The translations under genes and the position numbers were made by a program. Below, one piece after another: positions 38,302 to 47,315 of a DNA stretch of 64,000 nt. The notes beneath the pieces were generated by a model that saw nothing but the letters and a program-made list of their open reading frames with translations, searched no databases and was not told the DNA's origin. Origin of the DNA: Amycolatopsis mongoliensis (GTDB taxonomy: Bacteria > Actinomycetota > Actinomycetes > Mycobacteriales > Pseudonocardiaceae); contig NZ_CP127295.1 in NCBI RefSeq assembly GCF_030285665.1, positions 8,928,001 to 8,992,000 on the forward strand, given 5' to 3'. Every line of letters starts with the position of its first letter. The first letter of the stretch is position 1.

Positions 38302-41300
38302 GGCGTCACCTCCGCGATCCTCGTGAAACTGTTCTGTGCGGCCGCGACGGCGATCCGCACCTGGGTCGTGGTCACCGGCGCCGGGAACGGGATCCACCGG
38401 TGGACGGCGGTGTTGCCGGTGACGTGGACCTGGTCGGCCCACTGGGTGCCGTCCCAGGTCTGCACGGTGAAGTCGGTCGGGACGCCGTCCGGGTGGGAGG
38501 CGAAGCCGACGCCGGTCAGCGCGGTCGCGGCGGGCGCCGTGACGGTGAGCGTGTCCGGGTACCGGCTGTCGGTGTCGTCGTTCCAGAACGTCGCCAGGTC
38601 GTGGTCGATCGCGTTCGACGCCAGGTAGGTGCGGGTGGCGCCGTCGACGACGTTCGGCGCGTGCTCACTCGACGCCGAAGCCGTCGTGCCGCTCGCCCAG
38701 CTGCCGAAGACCGGCACGTTCACGGTCGTCTTCACGGCGTCGCCGCGCGGTGGCTTCACGGTCAGCGTCACCGGGTACAGCCCGCTCTTGGCGCCGGCGG
38801 GGACGGTGATCCGCACGCTCCCCGGAGTCTCGGACGTGGCCGGGGTCAACGGGACCCCGGCCGGGGTCGCCGTCGCGGTCCAGCCCGCCGGCACCTGGGC
38901 GCCGAGGGTGGCCTGACCGGCCACGGTGGACCGTCCTTCGACGACCACCGGGATGTCCCCGCTGCCACCCGCGGTGATCGCGGCCGGGGTGCCCGGGGTG
39001 AGCGTGAGCCGGGTGAACGGCGTGCGCGGCGGCGTCACGGTGAACGTGTAGTCACCCGAGCCGGCGGTCAGGGTGAGCGTCTCGTCGTCGGCGCGGCCGA
39101 CGGTCAGCCCGGGGTCCGGCTGGGCGGCGTGGCCCTCGGCGAAGATCGTCCGCCCGTTCTCCCGCACCGACGACTGCTTGCCGCCGAGCAGCGGCAGCCG
39201 GATCGTCGCCTTCGCGCCGACGGGAACCGTGGCGTGGTAGGTGAGCGTGCTGCCGTCGCGCTGCCAGGAACTGACGACGGTCCCCCGCACGGTCTGCTGC
39301 TGCGCCGTCACGTGGGTGAGGTTCCCGGCGACGGCCGGGGCGAGGGTGAACTCGCGCCAGCCGGGCGCGCCGGGCTGGATCCCGGCGAGCTGTTGCTGGA
39401 ACCACTGGCCGATCGCGCCGCCGAGCCCGATGTGGTCCTTCGACGACGTCCCGTCCGGCGCCGAGGAGTTGTCCCACTTCTCCCAGATGGTCCCGGGCCC
39501 CTGGTTGACCATGTAGCCGAAGCTCGGGTAGTCGGTGCGTTGCGCGATGGCGAGCGCGACGTCGTTGCGCTGGTACTTGCCGAGCGCCTGGAACACGAGC
39601 GTGGTGCCGACGAAGCCGGTGGTGACGTGGTTCTGGTGCGCCGCGACGTCGGCGACCAGGCGGTCCACCGTGGCCTGCTCGCGGCCGGGCGGGACGAGCC
39701 CGAACACGAGCGGCAGGGCGTAGGACAGCTGCGTCCCGGTGCCGAAGACGCCGGTGTCGGCGGAGTAGAAGCGCTTGAGGAAGCCCGTGGCGATCTGCCC
39801 GGCGAGCGCGCCGTACTTGGTGGCGTCGGCCTGTCTCCCCAGGACGCCCGCCATCTTCGCGAGCAGCGTCGCGTCGGAGTAGGAGAAGCCGGTCTGGAAG
39901 TAGCCGTGCGGGGTGCTGACCGTCGAGAGCCAGTCGTCGCCCCAGGACGTCGGCGGGGTGACGACGACGTGGTCGGCGTCGCTGATCGTGCCGAGGTAGT
40001 CGACCCACGCCTTGACGTGGTCGTAGTGCGTGGCGAGCAGCTGCGCGGTGCCGTACTGGGTGTAGGAGTCCCAGATGATCTGCGGGTACGCGGTGCCCCA
40101 CGCGGGGTCGGTGAGCCAGTCGGTGCGGCCGTTGACCGGCGCGACCGAGGGCAGGCTGCCGTCGGCGTTCCGGCTGGTGACCATGTCGCCGAGCCACTTC
40201 GTGTAGAACGCCTGCATGTCGAAGTTGGCCATCGCCTCCTGGTCGGAGTCGACGGCGTCGCCGAGCCAGCCGTGGCGTTCCCGGGTCGGGCAGTCCATCT
40301 GGATCGACTCGAGGTTGTTCAGCTGCGTCTGCGTGACGGCGGCCTGGATCTTGTCGAGGCCCGGGTCCGAGGTGCCGAACCGGCCCGTCGAGGCGACATC
40401 GGTGTGGATCTCCTGCGCGGTCAAGGTGACGGCGGCGTCGTCCGGGACGCCGGTCAGCTCGGCGTAGCGGAGGCCGGCGTAGTTGAAGTGCGGCTGGTAC
40501 GTCTCGGTGCCGGCGCCGCTGAACGTGTAGTGGTCGGTCTGGCGGGGTGGTTCGGAGCCGTCGAAGCTGATGTTCGCGGTCGTGACGCGGCCGTTCGCGT
40601 CGAGGATCTCGCCCTTCTTCAGCGACGCCGTCGTCCCGGCGGGCCGGGCGGCCCGCAGCGTCACCTGGCCGGTGCGGTTCTGGCCGAAGTCGTAGACGCG
40701 CACGCCCGGCGCGGGCCGGGTTTCCTTGACCGGGTCGTGGTTCGCGACGATCCGGGTCGGCGGGGTGATGTCGGCCTGCAGCTGCGTGACGCCGCTGCTG
40801 ACCACCGCGGAGTTCGGGCCGTAGACGCCGATTTCGGCCAGCCGGAACGTGCAGCTGGTGCCCACGCAGGCGAGTTTCGCCGCGGTCACCCGGACGTACC
40901 GGCCGGTGACGTCCGCGGGCAGGGTGACGGCCGCGGTGCCCGGGTTGGCCTGGTCGGCGTCCGTGCGGTCGGTGACGGTCGTCGCGGTGGCGAACGCCGG
41001 GTCGTCGCCGACCTGGACCCGGTAGCGCACCGGGAACCCGGCGCCGGCGAAGTCCCCGGCCGGGTCGTTGGTCGGCCGGGCCGGGAACAGCGCCACCGAG
41101 CCGATCTTCTGCGCCGAGCCGAGGTCGACCTGCGCCCACTTCGTGGTGTCGGCCGTGGATCCGATGGCCGAGTGGTAGCCCTCCGACGCGTCGATCGAGC
41201 CGTCGATGCCGTCGGTCGCGGCCGCCGGGGACCAGCCGCAGCAGGTCGTCGTGTCCGAGGCCGTCACCGGCTTGCCCTGCGCCAGGCTTTGGCGGTGGGA

Positions 41301-42230
41301 CGCCGGGGCGACGGCGTGCGCGGCGGGCCAGGCGCCGGCGTCGAACCCCGCCGTGTCCCAGCCCGCGATCTCCTTGCGGGCGTCGTAGGTCTCGCCGTAG
41401 TAGAAGTCGTCGCCGGTCACCGGGCCGGCGTGGGCCTTCCAGTCGGTTCCGGTGCCGAAGCGCTCGGTCGAGCCGTCGGTGTAGGTGACGTCGATCTGCG
41501 CGACGAGCGCCGGGCGCCCGGTGTACTGGCCCTTCCCGGCCATGAACGCGAGTGCGTTGCGGCCGGGCTTGAGCAGCTTCGTGACGTCGAGGTCGCGGTA
41601 GAGCACGCGGGCGGCGTAGTCGGTGACGGCGGAGTCGAGCACCTGCCCGGGCTGGACGCGGGTGCCGTTGAGGTGCGGCTCGGCGACGCCTTGGGCGCCG
41701 AAGTACAGCCGGGCGCGGGCGACGGGCTTGGCGACGTCGAAGCCGCCCCGGACGAGCGCGCCGTCGTCGACCTGCAGCCACCACGCCGACCAGTCGGCCG
41801 GCTGCAGCAGGCCGGTGTCGAAGCGGGCGGGCGCCGACCACGGCGACGGGCGGCCCCCGCTGTTCCAGGTCCGCACCGACCACTGGTAGGTGCGGTCGCT
41901 GCCGAGGGCGGGTCCGGTATAGGCGACATCGACCGAATTCGCCGACTCCACGCGTCCCGAGTCCCAGTGGGACCGCGGGCCGTCGACGCGGATTTCGTAC
42001 GCCGTCTGGGTTTCCGCGCGTCCGGAGTCGTTCACCGTCCAGGCCAGCGTCGGCCGCGGACCGCCGACCAGGGCGTCCGACGCTTGGCCGTCGGCGCGCA
42101 GCGCGGTCGGTGGCAGCGGGCCGCCGTGCGCGGGCTCCGCCGTCGCGGTCGTGGCGGGCAGGACCGCCGCGGCGAGCGCGAGCACGACGGCGACGGCCCG
42201 TCTCTTCGTCGAGGTTCCCGACCGGCGCAT
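38298..42230 (-). CDS. Secreted GH78 alpha-L-rhamnosidase
   Basis: 1310 residues with an N-terminal signal peptide (AVVLALAAAVLPATTATAEP). A bacterial rhamnosidase N-domain (PTLAWTVNDSGRAETQTAYEIRV) is followed by an inserted F5/8 (discoidin) lectin domain near residues 315-470, then the catalytic (alpha/alpha)6 barrel with the hallmark MDCPTRERHGWLGDAVD, holding the general acid Glu, and IWEKWDN. C-terminal NEW3 and a second discoidin-like domain follow. It removes terminal rhamnose from plant glycosides or polysaccharides. The ATG at 42230 is preceded by AGGAG. Confidence 0.92.
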   Translation of the reverse strand: MRRSGTSTKRRAVAVVLALAAAVLPATTATAEPAHGGPLPPTALRADGQASDALVGGPRPTLAWTVNDSGRAETQTAYEIRVDGPRSHWDSGRVESANSVDVAYTGPALGSDRTYQWSVRTWNSGGRPSPWSAPARFDTGLLQPADWSAWWLQVDDGALVRGGFDVAKPVARARLYFGAQGVAEPHLNGTRVQPGQVLDSAVTDYAARVLYRDLDVTKLLKPGRNALAFMAGKGQYTGRPALVAQIDVTYTDGSTERFGTGTDWKAHAGPVTGDDFYYGETYDARKEIAGWDTAGFDAGAWPAAHAVAPASHRQSLAQGKPVTASDTTTCCGWSPAAATDGIDGSIDASEGYHSAIGSTADTTKWAQVDLGSAQKIGSVALFPARPTNDPAGDFAGAGFPVRYRVQVGDDPAFATATTVTDRTDADQANPGTAAVTLPADVTGRYVRVTAAKLACVGTSCTFRLAEIGVYGPNSAVVSSGVTQLQADITPPTRIVANHDPVKETRPAPGVRVYDFGQNRTGQVTLRAARPAGTTASLKKGEILDANGRVTTANISFDGSEPPRQTDHYTFSGAGTETYQPHFNYAGLRYAELTGVPDDAAVTLTAQEIHTDVASTGRFGTSDPGLDKIQAAVTQTQLNNLESIQMDCPTRERHGWLGDAVDSDQEAMANFDMQAFYTKWLGDMVTSRNADGSLPSVAPVNGRTDWLTDPAWGTAYPQIIWDSYTQYGTAQLLATHYDHVKAWVDYLGTISDADHVVVTPPTSWGDDWLSTVSTPHGYFQTGFSYSDATLLAKMAGVLGRQADATKYGALAGQIATGFLKRFYSADTGVFGTGTQLSYALPLVFGLVPPGREQATVDRLVADVAAHQNHVTTGFVGTTLVFQALGKYQRNDVALAIAQRTDYPSFGYMVNQGPGTIWEKWDNSSAPDGTSSKDHIGLGGAIGQWFQQQLAGIQPGAPGWREFTLAPAVAGNLTHVTAQQQTVRGTVVSSWQRDGSTLTYHATVPVGAKATIRLPLLGGKQSSVRENGRTIFAEGHAAQPDPGLTVGRADDETLTLTAGSGDYTFTVTPPRTPFTRLTLTPGTPAAITAGGSGDIPVVVEGRSTVAGQATLGAQVPAGWTATATPAGVPLTPATSETPGSVRITVPAGAKSGLYPVTLTVKPPRGDAVKTTVNVPVFGSWASGTTASASSEHAPNVVDGATRTYLASNAIDHDLATFWNDDTDSRYPDTLTVTAPAATALTGVGFASHPDGVPTDFTVQTWDGTQWADQVHVTGNTAVHRWIPFPAPVTTTQVRIAVAAAQNSFTRIAEVTP

Positions 42231-42248
42231 GAACGTCTCCTGACGTTA

Positions 42249-42260
42249 TAAAACGTTTCA
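42249..42260. promoter_or_regulatory. LacI-family operator candidate
   Basis: TAAAACGTTTCA is one base from the perfect palindrome TGAAACGTTTCA, typical for LacI/CcpA-type repressors. It lies just upstream of the ribosome binding site of the rhamnosidase gene, where a repressor would block transcription. The regulator is not in the window. Confidence 0.5.
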
Positions 42261-42353
42261 ATCAGCCGAGGGACTGTCTACAACCATCCTCGCGGGGAAA
42301 CAAGAAACGGCGTCGATCCTGTCCGGTGACGCCGAAGAAGACACTCGATCAGC

Positions 42354-42704
42354 TCAGCGCACCTTCTTCGCGCAGGCGATGCAGATCCGCGTCGCCGGGA
42401 GGGCGGCCAGCCGCTCTTCGGCGATGGGACCGCCACAGCGTTCGCAGGTTTCCCAGACACCGGCACGCACCCGCTCGGCGGCGCGGTCGAGGTTCACGAG
42501 GTCGTCCTGGGCCTGGCGCAGGAGCGCCTGGACCTGCGCCCGTTCGAAGGCGATCGTGACGCCTTCCGGGTCGTGCTCGTCGTCGTTGCTGGTGAACTCC
42601 GAGGCCTCGACGATCCCGTCCCGCTGCCGCGCGAGCGAGGCGGCCAGCCGCGCAGTCTCGGCGCGGGCCCGCTCGATCAGCTCGATCGCGGCGCGCTCAT
42701 CCAT
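42354..42704 (-). CDS. DksA/TraR-type zinc-finger protein
   Basis: 116 residues. An N-terminal coiled-coil (about 1-85) ends in a C4 zinc finger: CERCGGPIAEERLAALPATRICIAC. These proteins enter the RNA polymerase secondary channel and adjust transcription during starvation. The ATG at 42704 starts the coiled coil; the frame is open further up but has no better start. A strong DosR-like box lies 54-67 bp upstream, placing the gene in the putative low-oxygen set. Confidence 0.83.
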   Translation of the reverse strand: MDERAAIELIERARAETARLAASLARQRDGIVEASEFTSNDDEHDPEGVTIAFERAQVQALLRQAQDDLVNLDRAAERVRAGVWETCERCGGPIAEERLAALPATRICIACAKKVR

Positions 42705-42757
42705 GGGTGCGATCCCGTCTCGACGGCAGCCTGCGCCAGGCCGGCGCAGGGGACGAA

Positions 42758-42771
42758 GAGCCGAAAGTCCC
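42758..42771 (-). promoter_or_regulatory. Strong DosR-like box upstream of the DksA-type gene
   Basis: GAGCCGAAAGTCCC matches GGGCCNAAAGTCCC at 13 of 14 positions. The same GAGCCGAAAGTCC string occurs at 45446. This is the best match in the window. Confidence 0.6.
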
Positions 42772-42778
42772 CACCACG

Positions 42779-42796
42779 GCCCTCCGATCGGAGGGC
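42779..42796. promoter_or_regulatory. 18-bp perfect palindrome
   Basis: GCCCTCCGATCGGAGGGC is a perfect palindrome 7 bp beyond the DosR-like box. It is an operator candidate, or a hairpin in a divergent transcript. Confidence 0.45.
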
Positions 42797-43076
42797 GTAC
42801 GGCCCTCGCGAGCAACGACTTCCGTCCCTGGGACGGATCCGCCCGACATGGCAGCCTTGCTTGCGCAGCCAGGAAAAGGAGCAGGAGCGTCAGCCGCGCG
42901 AGCGGTTCTCGGGCTGAAGAGTTCCGAGCTGATAGTCCCAGATAGTTCCCCGTGCCGTCCCCGGCCGGCACGGCGTGCTGCGGCACAGGCTAGGCGGGCG
43001 AACGGACGCTGAGCGGGCAGTAGCAGGCCCGTCCGAGCTCTTGTCGGGGGAACGTGGACGGACGTGAGAGCGCAGC
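42797..43076. other. Divergent intergenic stretch
   Basis: 280 bp without a gene. GATAGTCCCA / GATAGTTCCC form an imperfect 10-bp tandem repeat at 42931-42950. No clear -35/-10 pair is visible for the pentapeptide-repeat gene. Confidence 0.35.
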
Positions 43077-43087
43077 GGAGGACGGGG

Positions 43088-44398
43088 ATGTCACCATCGC
43101 GGTCCTTCGTGAACCGATCCGTCCATCCACGTTCGGCTCCCGCCGAGGCAGCGGTCCCGCCGCCGGCCGGCCCACCGGTCGCAGGCGAACCTCCGGCGAA
43201 GCGGACCGACTCGCTGTTCTGGGTCGTCATGGCCGCCTACCTCGTGACCGTTGTCGCCGGCCTGGTCGCCTCCGCGTGGGTGATCCTCCGGGGCAACAAT
43301 ACCGCTCTGGCCGCACTCACCCCGTTGATCGTCGCAATCGGCGGGCTGGCCGCCGGCATGTACCAGCTGAACACCCAGCGAGCGGCCCGGGCCGACGAGC
43401 AGGTCAAGGAACGTCAGGAGCGGGCGACCCGGGAGAAGGCCGCAGTCCGGGAGAAGGAGCAGGAACGCATCCGCCGGTTCGACACCCGGTTCGCGGAGGT
43501 CGTGACCGCGGCGAAGGCACGCGATGCCGGCTCGCGGGCCGGCGCGGCGGCCGAACTCATCTCGTTCCTGCGCGAACCGAACGCGCCCCATTTCCGAGAG
43601 CAGACCTATCGGTTCGCCTTGTCCTACCTGCAGCTGTGCGGGCCGGAAGAGCCGGCCGTGACGCACGCTTTCGTCCAGGTCTTCCAGCTCGCGGCCCGGC
43701 AGTTGCTGCTCGAGCCGGACCGGTTGGCGGTGGACTTCGCGTGGGCGCACCTGCCCAAGGTCGACCTCTCCGACCTCGAACTGGCCGAAGCGGACCTCAC
43801 CGACACCGAGCTCGGCCGCGCCGATCTCACCGGATGCTGCCTGTGGCGGGCCAGGGGCGAGCGCACCGTGCTCGAAGGCGCTTCGTTGAGGCGCGCCAAC
43901 CTCGACGAGGTGGTCCTCGTCGGCGGCCTCAGGGCCAGGGGAGCCGACTTCAGCTTCGCCAACCTCACCGCGGCGCGCTTCGCCTCGCGCGGCGGTTCCG
44001 CCGGAGCAGATCTGCGAGACGCTTCGTTCACCGGCGCCAGGCTGCAGGGTGCCATCCTCAACCGAGCCGATCTGCGCTCCGCCCGTTTCGAAGGCGCGAA
44101 TCTCAAGGGCACGAGTTTCTTCGGGATCAGGCTCGCCGGCAAGCCAACCGAAGCCGGCCGAGGCCCGCTCCTCGACGAAGCCACCTGCTACTCGATCTTG
44201 CGGTCCCACAACTGGCGGGAGGCGTTCTGGGAGCCGGACGTCTTCGCCGCGCTGAGGGCACTGCAGGAAAACACGAGAAGAGCGCACCGGCTCCGGACGA
44301 GCAAGCGCAAGCCATCGGACCTGCCGGCCGCCCACTACCGCCGGCACCCCTACCCCCACCACCGCAACCACCCCAGCCGCAGCCGCATCGTGAGCTGA
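43088..44398 (+). CDS. Membrane-anchored pentapeptide-repeat protein
   Basis: 436 residues. Two helices (about 42-66 and 76-95) are followed by a charged coiled coil (about 100-140, KERQERATREKAAVREKEQE) and a helical region. Pentapeptide repeats A(D/N)LXX start near residue 225 (VDLSDLELAEADLTDTELGRADL) and continue to about 345 (LRSARFEGANLKGTSF). The tail is His/Pro/Arg-rich. The repeats form a right-handed beta helix, a protein-interaction surface. The ATG at 43088 follows GGAGG by 6 nt. The function is unknown; the gene downstream also encodes a coiled-coil membrane protein. Confidence 0.82.
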   Translation: MSPSRSFVNRSVHPRSAPAEAAVPPPAGPPVAGEPPAKRTDSLFWVVMAAYLVTVVAGLVASAWVILRGNNTALAALTPLIVAIGGLAAGMYQLNTQRAARADEQVKERQERATREKAAVREKEQERIRRFDTRFAEVVTAAKARDAGSRAGAAAELISFLREPNAPHFREQTYRFALSYLQLCGPEEPAVTHAFVQVFQLAARQLLLEPDRLAVDFAWAHLPKVDLSDLELAEADLTDTELGRADLTGCCLWRARGERTVLEGASLRRANLDEVVLVGGLRARGADFSFANLTAARFASRGGSAGADLRDASFTGARLQGAILNRADLRSARFEGANLKGTSFFGIRLAGKPTEAGRGPLLDEATCYSILRSHNWREAFWEPDVFAALRALQENTRRAHRLRTSKRKPSDLPAAHYRRHPYPHHRNHPSRSRIVS

Positions 44399-44504
44399 CC
44401 GACGGGTCGACGAGGAAGAGCATGAGTGAAACGTCAGAACGCCGGCGCGGCCCCACCGCGAGCGACCTTCGACGGCCCCGCTTCGCGGGCTTCCCACCGG
44501 GCAG

Positions 44505-44900
44505 GTGATTCCCGCCATGTACCCGCGATCCGACCGTGAGACCGACGAACTGGACCGGCTCGTCACCACCGGTTCACTGTTCCAGGACCGGATACAACAG
44601 GCAGAAGCCGCACTCGACCAAGCCGGAAAGCTCGTCCGGCAGCTCCAGCAGGACCTGCGGAACCGAGCCGACCAACTGGCCAAGGCAAAAGCCGAAGCCA
44701 AGTACCACGAGGCACGCAAACCCTATGAAGATCCCCAAGAGGACATCCGCGTCGCCACGATTCCGGGCAAGTTCGAAGACCAGGCGAAGACGAGTACCCG
44801 CCAATGGCTGTGGGGACTCGTCCTCGCTTTCGTCATCAGCCTCATCGTGAATTGGATCAGCTCACCCGCGCTCCACTGGATCACCGCCGTACTCCCCTGA
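44505..44900 (+). CDS. Coiled-coil protein with C-terminal membrane anchor
   Basis: 131 residues. A long coiled coil (about 12-75, QQAEAALDQAGKLVRQLQQD and NRADQLAKAKAEAKYHEARK) leads to one hydrophobic segment near the C-terminus (WGLVLAFVISLIVNW), so it is a tail-anchored-like protein. The start may be GTG 44505 or ATG 44517. It lies 106 bp after the pentapeptide-repeat gene in the same direction and may interact with that protein through its coiled coil. No family is recognised. Confidence 0.65.
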   Translation: MIPAMYPRSDRETDELDRLVTTGSLFQDRIQQAEAALDQAGKLVRQLQQDLRNRADQLAKAKAEAKYHEARKPYEDPQEDIRVATIPGKFEDQAKTSTRQWLWGLVLAFVISLIVNWISSPALHWITAVLP

Positions 44901-44961
44901 CTTCGAGGGGTGCCGCTGGCCGCCGACCCATGGTGAGGCCGCACTCAGTGCCGGCTCCCCT

Positions 44962-45228
44962 TCAGCACAGGCAGGTGGGGTCGTCGGCGCAGGGGTGCGC
45001 GGCGACCAGGACCGGATCGGCCGCGGGGTGTTCCCGCCGGTGGCCGGCGGCACAGACGTTGCAGCGCAGGGTGCGACCGGCAGGCTCACCGGGGACCAGG
45101 CCGGCCGGGTGGCCGGGGGTGTGGCTGATCCAGGCGTGCTGGAGACAGACGGCCGCGCCGCAGTCGTGGCACACCACCACCGCCGGGGTGTCCTTCTGGT
45201 TCAGGACCAGGCATTGCAGGCAGTTCAT
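44962..45228 (-). CDS. DUF2180 small zinc-binding protein
   Basis: 88 residues, rich in Cys and His. MNCLQCLVLNQKDTPAVVVC followed by HDCGAAVCLQHAW forms a B-box-like treble-clef as in DUF2180 proteins of archaea and actinobacteria; another pair, RCNVCAAGH, and a terminal PCADDPTCLC follow. The ATG at 45228 has GAAAGGGG upstream. The function is unknown. DosR-like sites lie 165 and 218 bp upstream. Confidence 0.78.
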   Translation of the reverse strand: MNCLQCLVLNQKDTPAVVVCHDCGAAVCLQHAWISHTPGHPAGLVPGEPAGRTLRCNVCAAGHRREHPAADPVLVAAHPCADDPTCLC

Positions 45229-45392
45229 GAGGAAACCCCTTTCTCCTCGTGGGTGGTCGTGCGGCGGGAGGCCCGAGCCGGAACCGGAGCCGGCGGGTGG
45301 TCGATGGTCATCCGGCCTCCTTCCCGCGAGCAGGCGCGGCCGCTCAGTACCCGGCCATAACCGACAATGCGCCCAGCCCAGGGGGCACACCA
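45229..45392. other. Leader region of the DUF2180 gene
   Basis: 164 bp without a credible gene; open frames here are Arg/Gly/Pro-rich shadows. It may hold the 5' leader of the DUF2180 transcript. Confidence 0.35.
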
Positions 45393-45459
45393 TGGTCGTT
45401 GGTCCTGTCGCGTGCGTCTTTGGTCTCCAACGGATCCGGGCGGAAGAGCCGAAAGTCCT
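45393..45459. promoter_or_regulatory. DosR-like boxes between DUF2180 and a membrane protein gene
   Basis: GAGCCGAAAGTCCT (45446-45459) matches GGGCCNAAAGTCCC at 12 of 14. On the minus strand AGGACCAACGACCA (45406-45393) is weaker, about 10 of 14 against GGGACCAAGGTCCC. They could serve both divergent genes. Confidence 0.5.
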
Positions 45460-45540
45460 CGGAAGCCGTTCCGCGCGAAGGCCTTCGATCCCTGTGCCGG
45501 GCACTGCCGCGGGAGGATCCTCCTGCTCGGAGGTATGCGC

Positions 45541-46014
45541 ATGGCGGGTACGGAACGGGTGCTCAGGTACGTTGCGTTCGGCGTGCTGATGGCGTTCGCC
45601 GCGTTCGGCGCGCTGTTCATCGTCGGCGAGACCATGCTCGACCCGGGCGGAGCGCCGGGCGTCCTGCTCACACTGTCGTGGTCGGTCCCCATGGCCGTCC
45701 TGACGTTCTGCGCGGCCCGGTGGCCGCGAGCGGCGGCCGGGGTGCTCACGGTCGTCGCGGTGGCGGTGGCGCTGTTCGTCGTGGCGGATGCGCTGTTCGG
45801 CTTCAGGGCCGGCCCCGCCGCCTTCATCGCCGGGTTCGCGGTCGCCGTGCCGCTCGGTGTTCTCGGCCTGCGCCGGCCGGTGCGCGCGGGATGGCTGCTG
45901 CTGGCCGTGGGCACGCTGCTGACAGCGTCCGGCGCCGTCACCGTGGGCATTCCGGTGCTGGTCGGCGGCGGGATTTTCCTGCTCGCGGCCGCATCGGGGA
46001 GACCTCGAGGGTGA
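45541..46014 (+). CDS. Small polytopic membrane protein, unrecognised
   Basis: 157 residues with about five predicted helices (near 12-30, 40-58, 63-85, 90-107 and 115-150). The start is the ATG at 45541, seven bases from CGGAGG; an ATG at 45535 is too close to it. No family motif is seen. A DosR-like box lies about 82-95 bp upstream, so it may be part of the stress set. It is followed by a 390-bp gap and an ABC exporter. Confidence 0.6.
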   Translation: MAGTERVLRYVAFGVLMAFAAFGALFIVGETMLDPGGAPGVLLTLSWSVPMAVLTFCAARWPRAAAGVLTVVAVAVALFVVADALFGFRAGPAAFIAGFAVAVPLGVLGLRRPVRAGWLLLAVGTLLTASGAVTVGIPVLVGGGIFLLAAASGRPRG

Positions 46015-46403
46015 CAGTGCGAGTCTCGGTCGCCGACGTGCCGGCGTTCCGGCCGGCCGCCAGCACCTGACCGAACAGCCCGCCGGGGTCGGCCGCGCAG
46101 GCGTTGGACGCCCGGGGCGAAGGCCTCACGCCCGCCCGGATGCACCGCGCCGACGACCTCGACGCGCTGCGCTCGGCCCCCACCCCCGCGCGGGCTGCGC
46201 CTGCTGCCCCGCACGCCCCTGTACTCAGGCACGCGACCGCGAGACCCTCGTCGCCCAGCAGTTCCACCCCGCACTTCGGCGGCGGCAGGCCGCCCGCCGA
46301 GGAGGAAACCGGGGACGTAGGTCACCCGAACCGAGGACCTCCGCCCTCGCGTGCGGGCCGCAGTCCTCTACGGGATCGGCGTCCGCCCGGACATCCTGGG
46401 CCG
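46015..46403. other. Gap upstream of the ABC exporter
   Basis: 389 bp. An in-frame upstream extension of the ATPase and two minus-strand frames are open, but are low-complexity and lack ribosome binding sites. A short stretch near 46328-46420 could encode VRAAVLYGIGVRPDILGRWL in another frame, possibly a gene remnant. Nothing firm. Confidence 0.35.
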
Positions 46404-47315
46404 ATGGCTGGCGAACCGGCGATCCAGGTTGAAGGTCTCACCAAGGCATACGGGCGGACCACGGCTCTGCGCGAAGTGAGTTTCGCCCTCGATCCGGGCG
46501 AGGTGTTCGGCTACCTGGGCCCCAACGGGGCCGGGAAGACGACCACGCTGCGCCTGTTGATGGGCATGATCCGCCCCACCTCCGGAGCCGCGCGGGTGCT
46601 CGGCATGGACTCGTGGCGGGAGGCGGTGGCGGTGCACCGGGTCGTCGGCTACGTGCCGGGTGAGACGAGGCTGTACGACCGCCTGACCGGCCGCCAGCAC
46701 GTGGCCTACTTCGGGCACCTCCGCGGCGACCCGGGCGAGAAACGGGCGACCGTACTGGCCGGCCGGCTCGACCTCGACCTGGACCGGCCCACGCGGTCGC
46801 TGTCGAAGGGCAACCGGCAGAAGCTGGCCGTGGTGCTGGCCCTGATGTCGGAGCCCCGCGTCCTGATCCTCGACGAACCGAGCGGTGGCCTGGATCCCCT
46901 GGTGCAACACGAGTTCCACGCCCTGCTGCGCGAACACACGACCACGGGTGGCAGCGTGCTGTTCTCCTCGCACGTGCTCGCCGAGGTGCAGCGGGTGGCC
47001 GACCGGATCGGGGTGCTGCGCGCCGGTCGCCTGGTCACGGTGGACCGCGTCGACGACCTGCGGGCGAAATCGCTGCACCACATCCGCGCCCGGTTCGCCG
47101 AAGACGTCCCGGCGACCACGTTCGCCGCGGTGCCGGACGTGCGCGACGTCGCGGTCGCCGGCCGCGTACTCACCTGCAGTGCGCCCGAACTCGCCCTCGA
47201 CGCGCTCGTCAAGGAGATCGCCCGGCACCGGCTGCTGGACTTCGAGTGCGTCGAGGCCGACCTCGAAGAGACGTTCCTGACCTACTACGGATCCGGTGCC
47301 GACGATGCTGCGTGA
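46404..47315 (+). CDS. ABC-2 exporter ATP-binding protein
   Basis: 303 residues. Walker A is GPNGAGKTTT, the signature region is SLSKGNRQKLAVVLAL, and Walker B is VLILDEPSGGLDPL, with the switch His in LFSSHVLAEVQ. The C-terminal 80 residues are the regulatory tail of CcmA/DRA-type exporters. The ATG at 46404 begins right at the ABC domain. It overlaps the start of the permease gene. Such pairs export drugs, lipids or act in stress resistance; the substrate is unknown. Confidence 0.87.
   Translation: MAGEPAIQVEGLTKAYGRTTALREVSFALDPGEVFGYLGPNGAGKTTTLRLLMGMIRPTSGAARVLGMDSWREAVAVHRVVGYVPGETRLYDRLTGRQHVAYFGHLRGDPGEKRATVLAGRLDLDLDRPTRSLSKGNRQKLAVVLALMSEPRVLILDEPSGGLDPLVQHEFHALLREHTTTGGSVLFSSHVLAEVQRVADRIGVLRAGRLVTVDRVDDLRAKSLHHIRARFAEDVPATTFAAVPDVRDVAVAGRVLTCSAPELALDALVKEIARHRLLDFECVEADLEETFLTYYGSGADDAA

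Noticed and set aside
36337..42251. Long plus-strand frames antisense to the GH3 and GH78 genes
   Set aside because: Low-complexity translations; the minus-strand frames carry signal peptides, catalytic motifs and ribosome binding sites.
46104..46403. In-frame extension of 100 codons before the ABC exporter ATPase
   Set aside because: Pro/Ser/Arg-rich and not part of the ABC fold; ATG 46404 begins at the domain.
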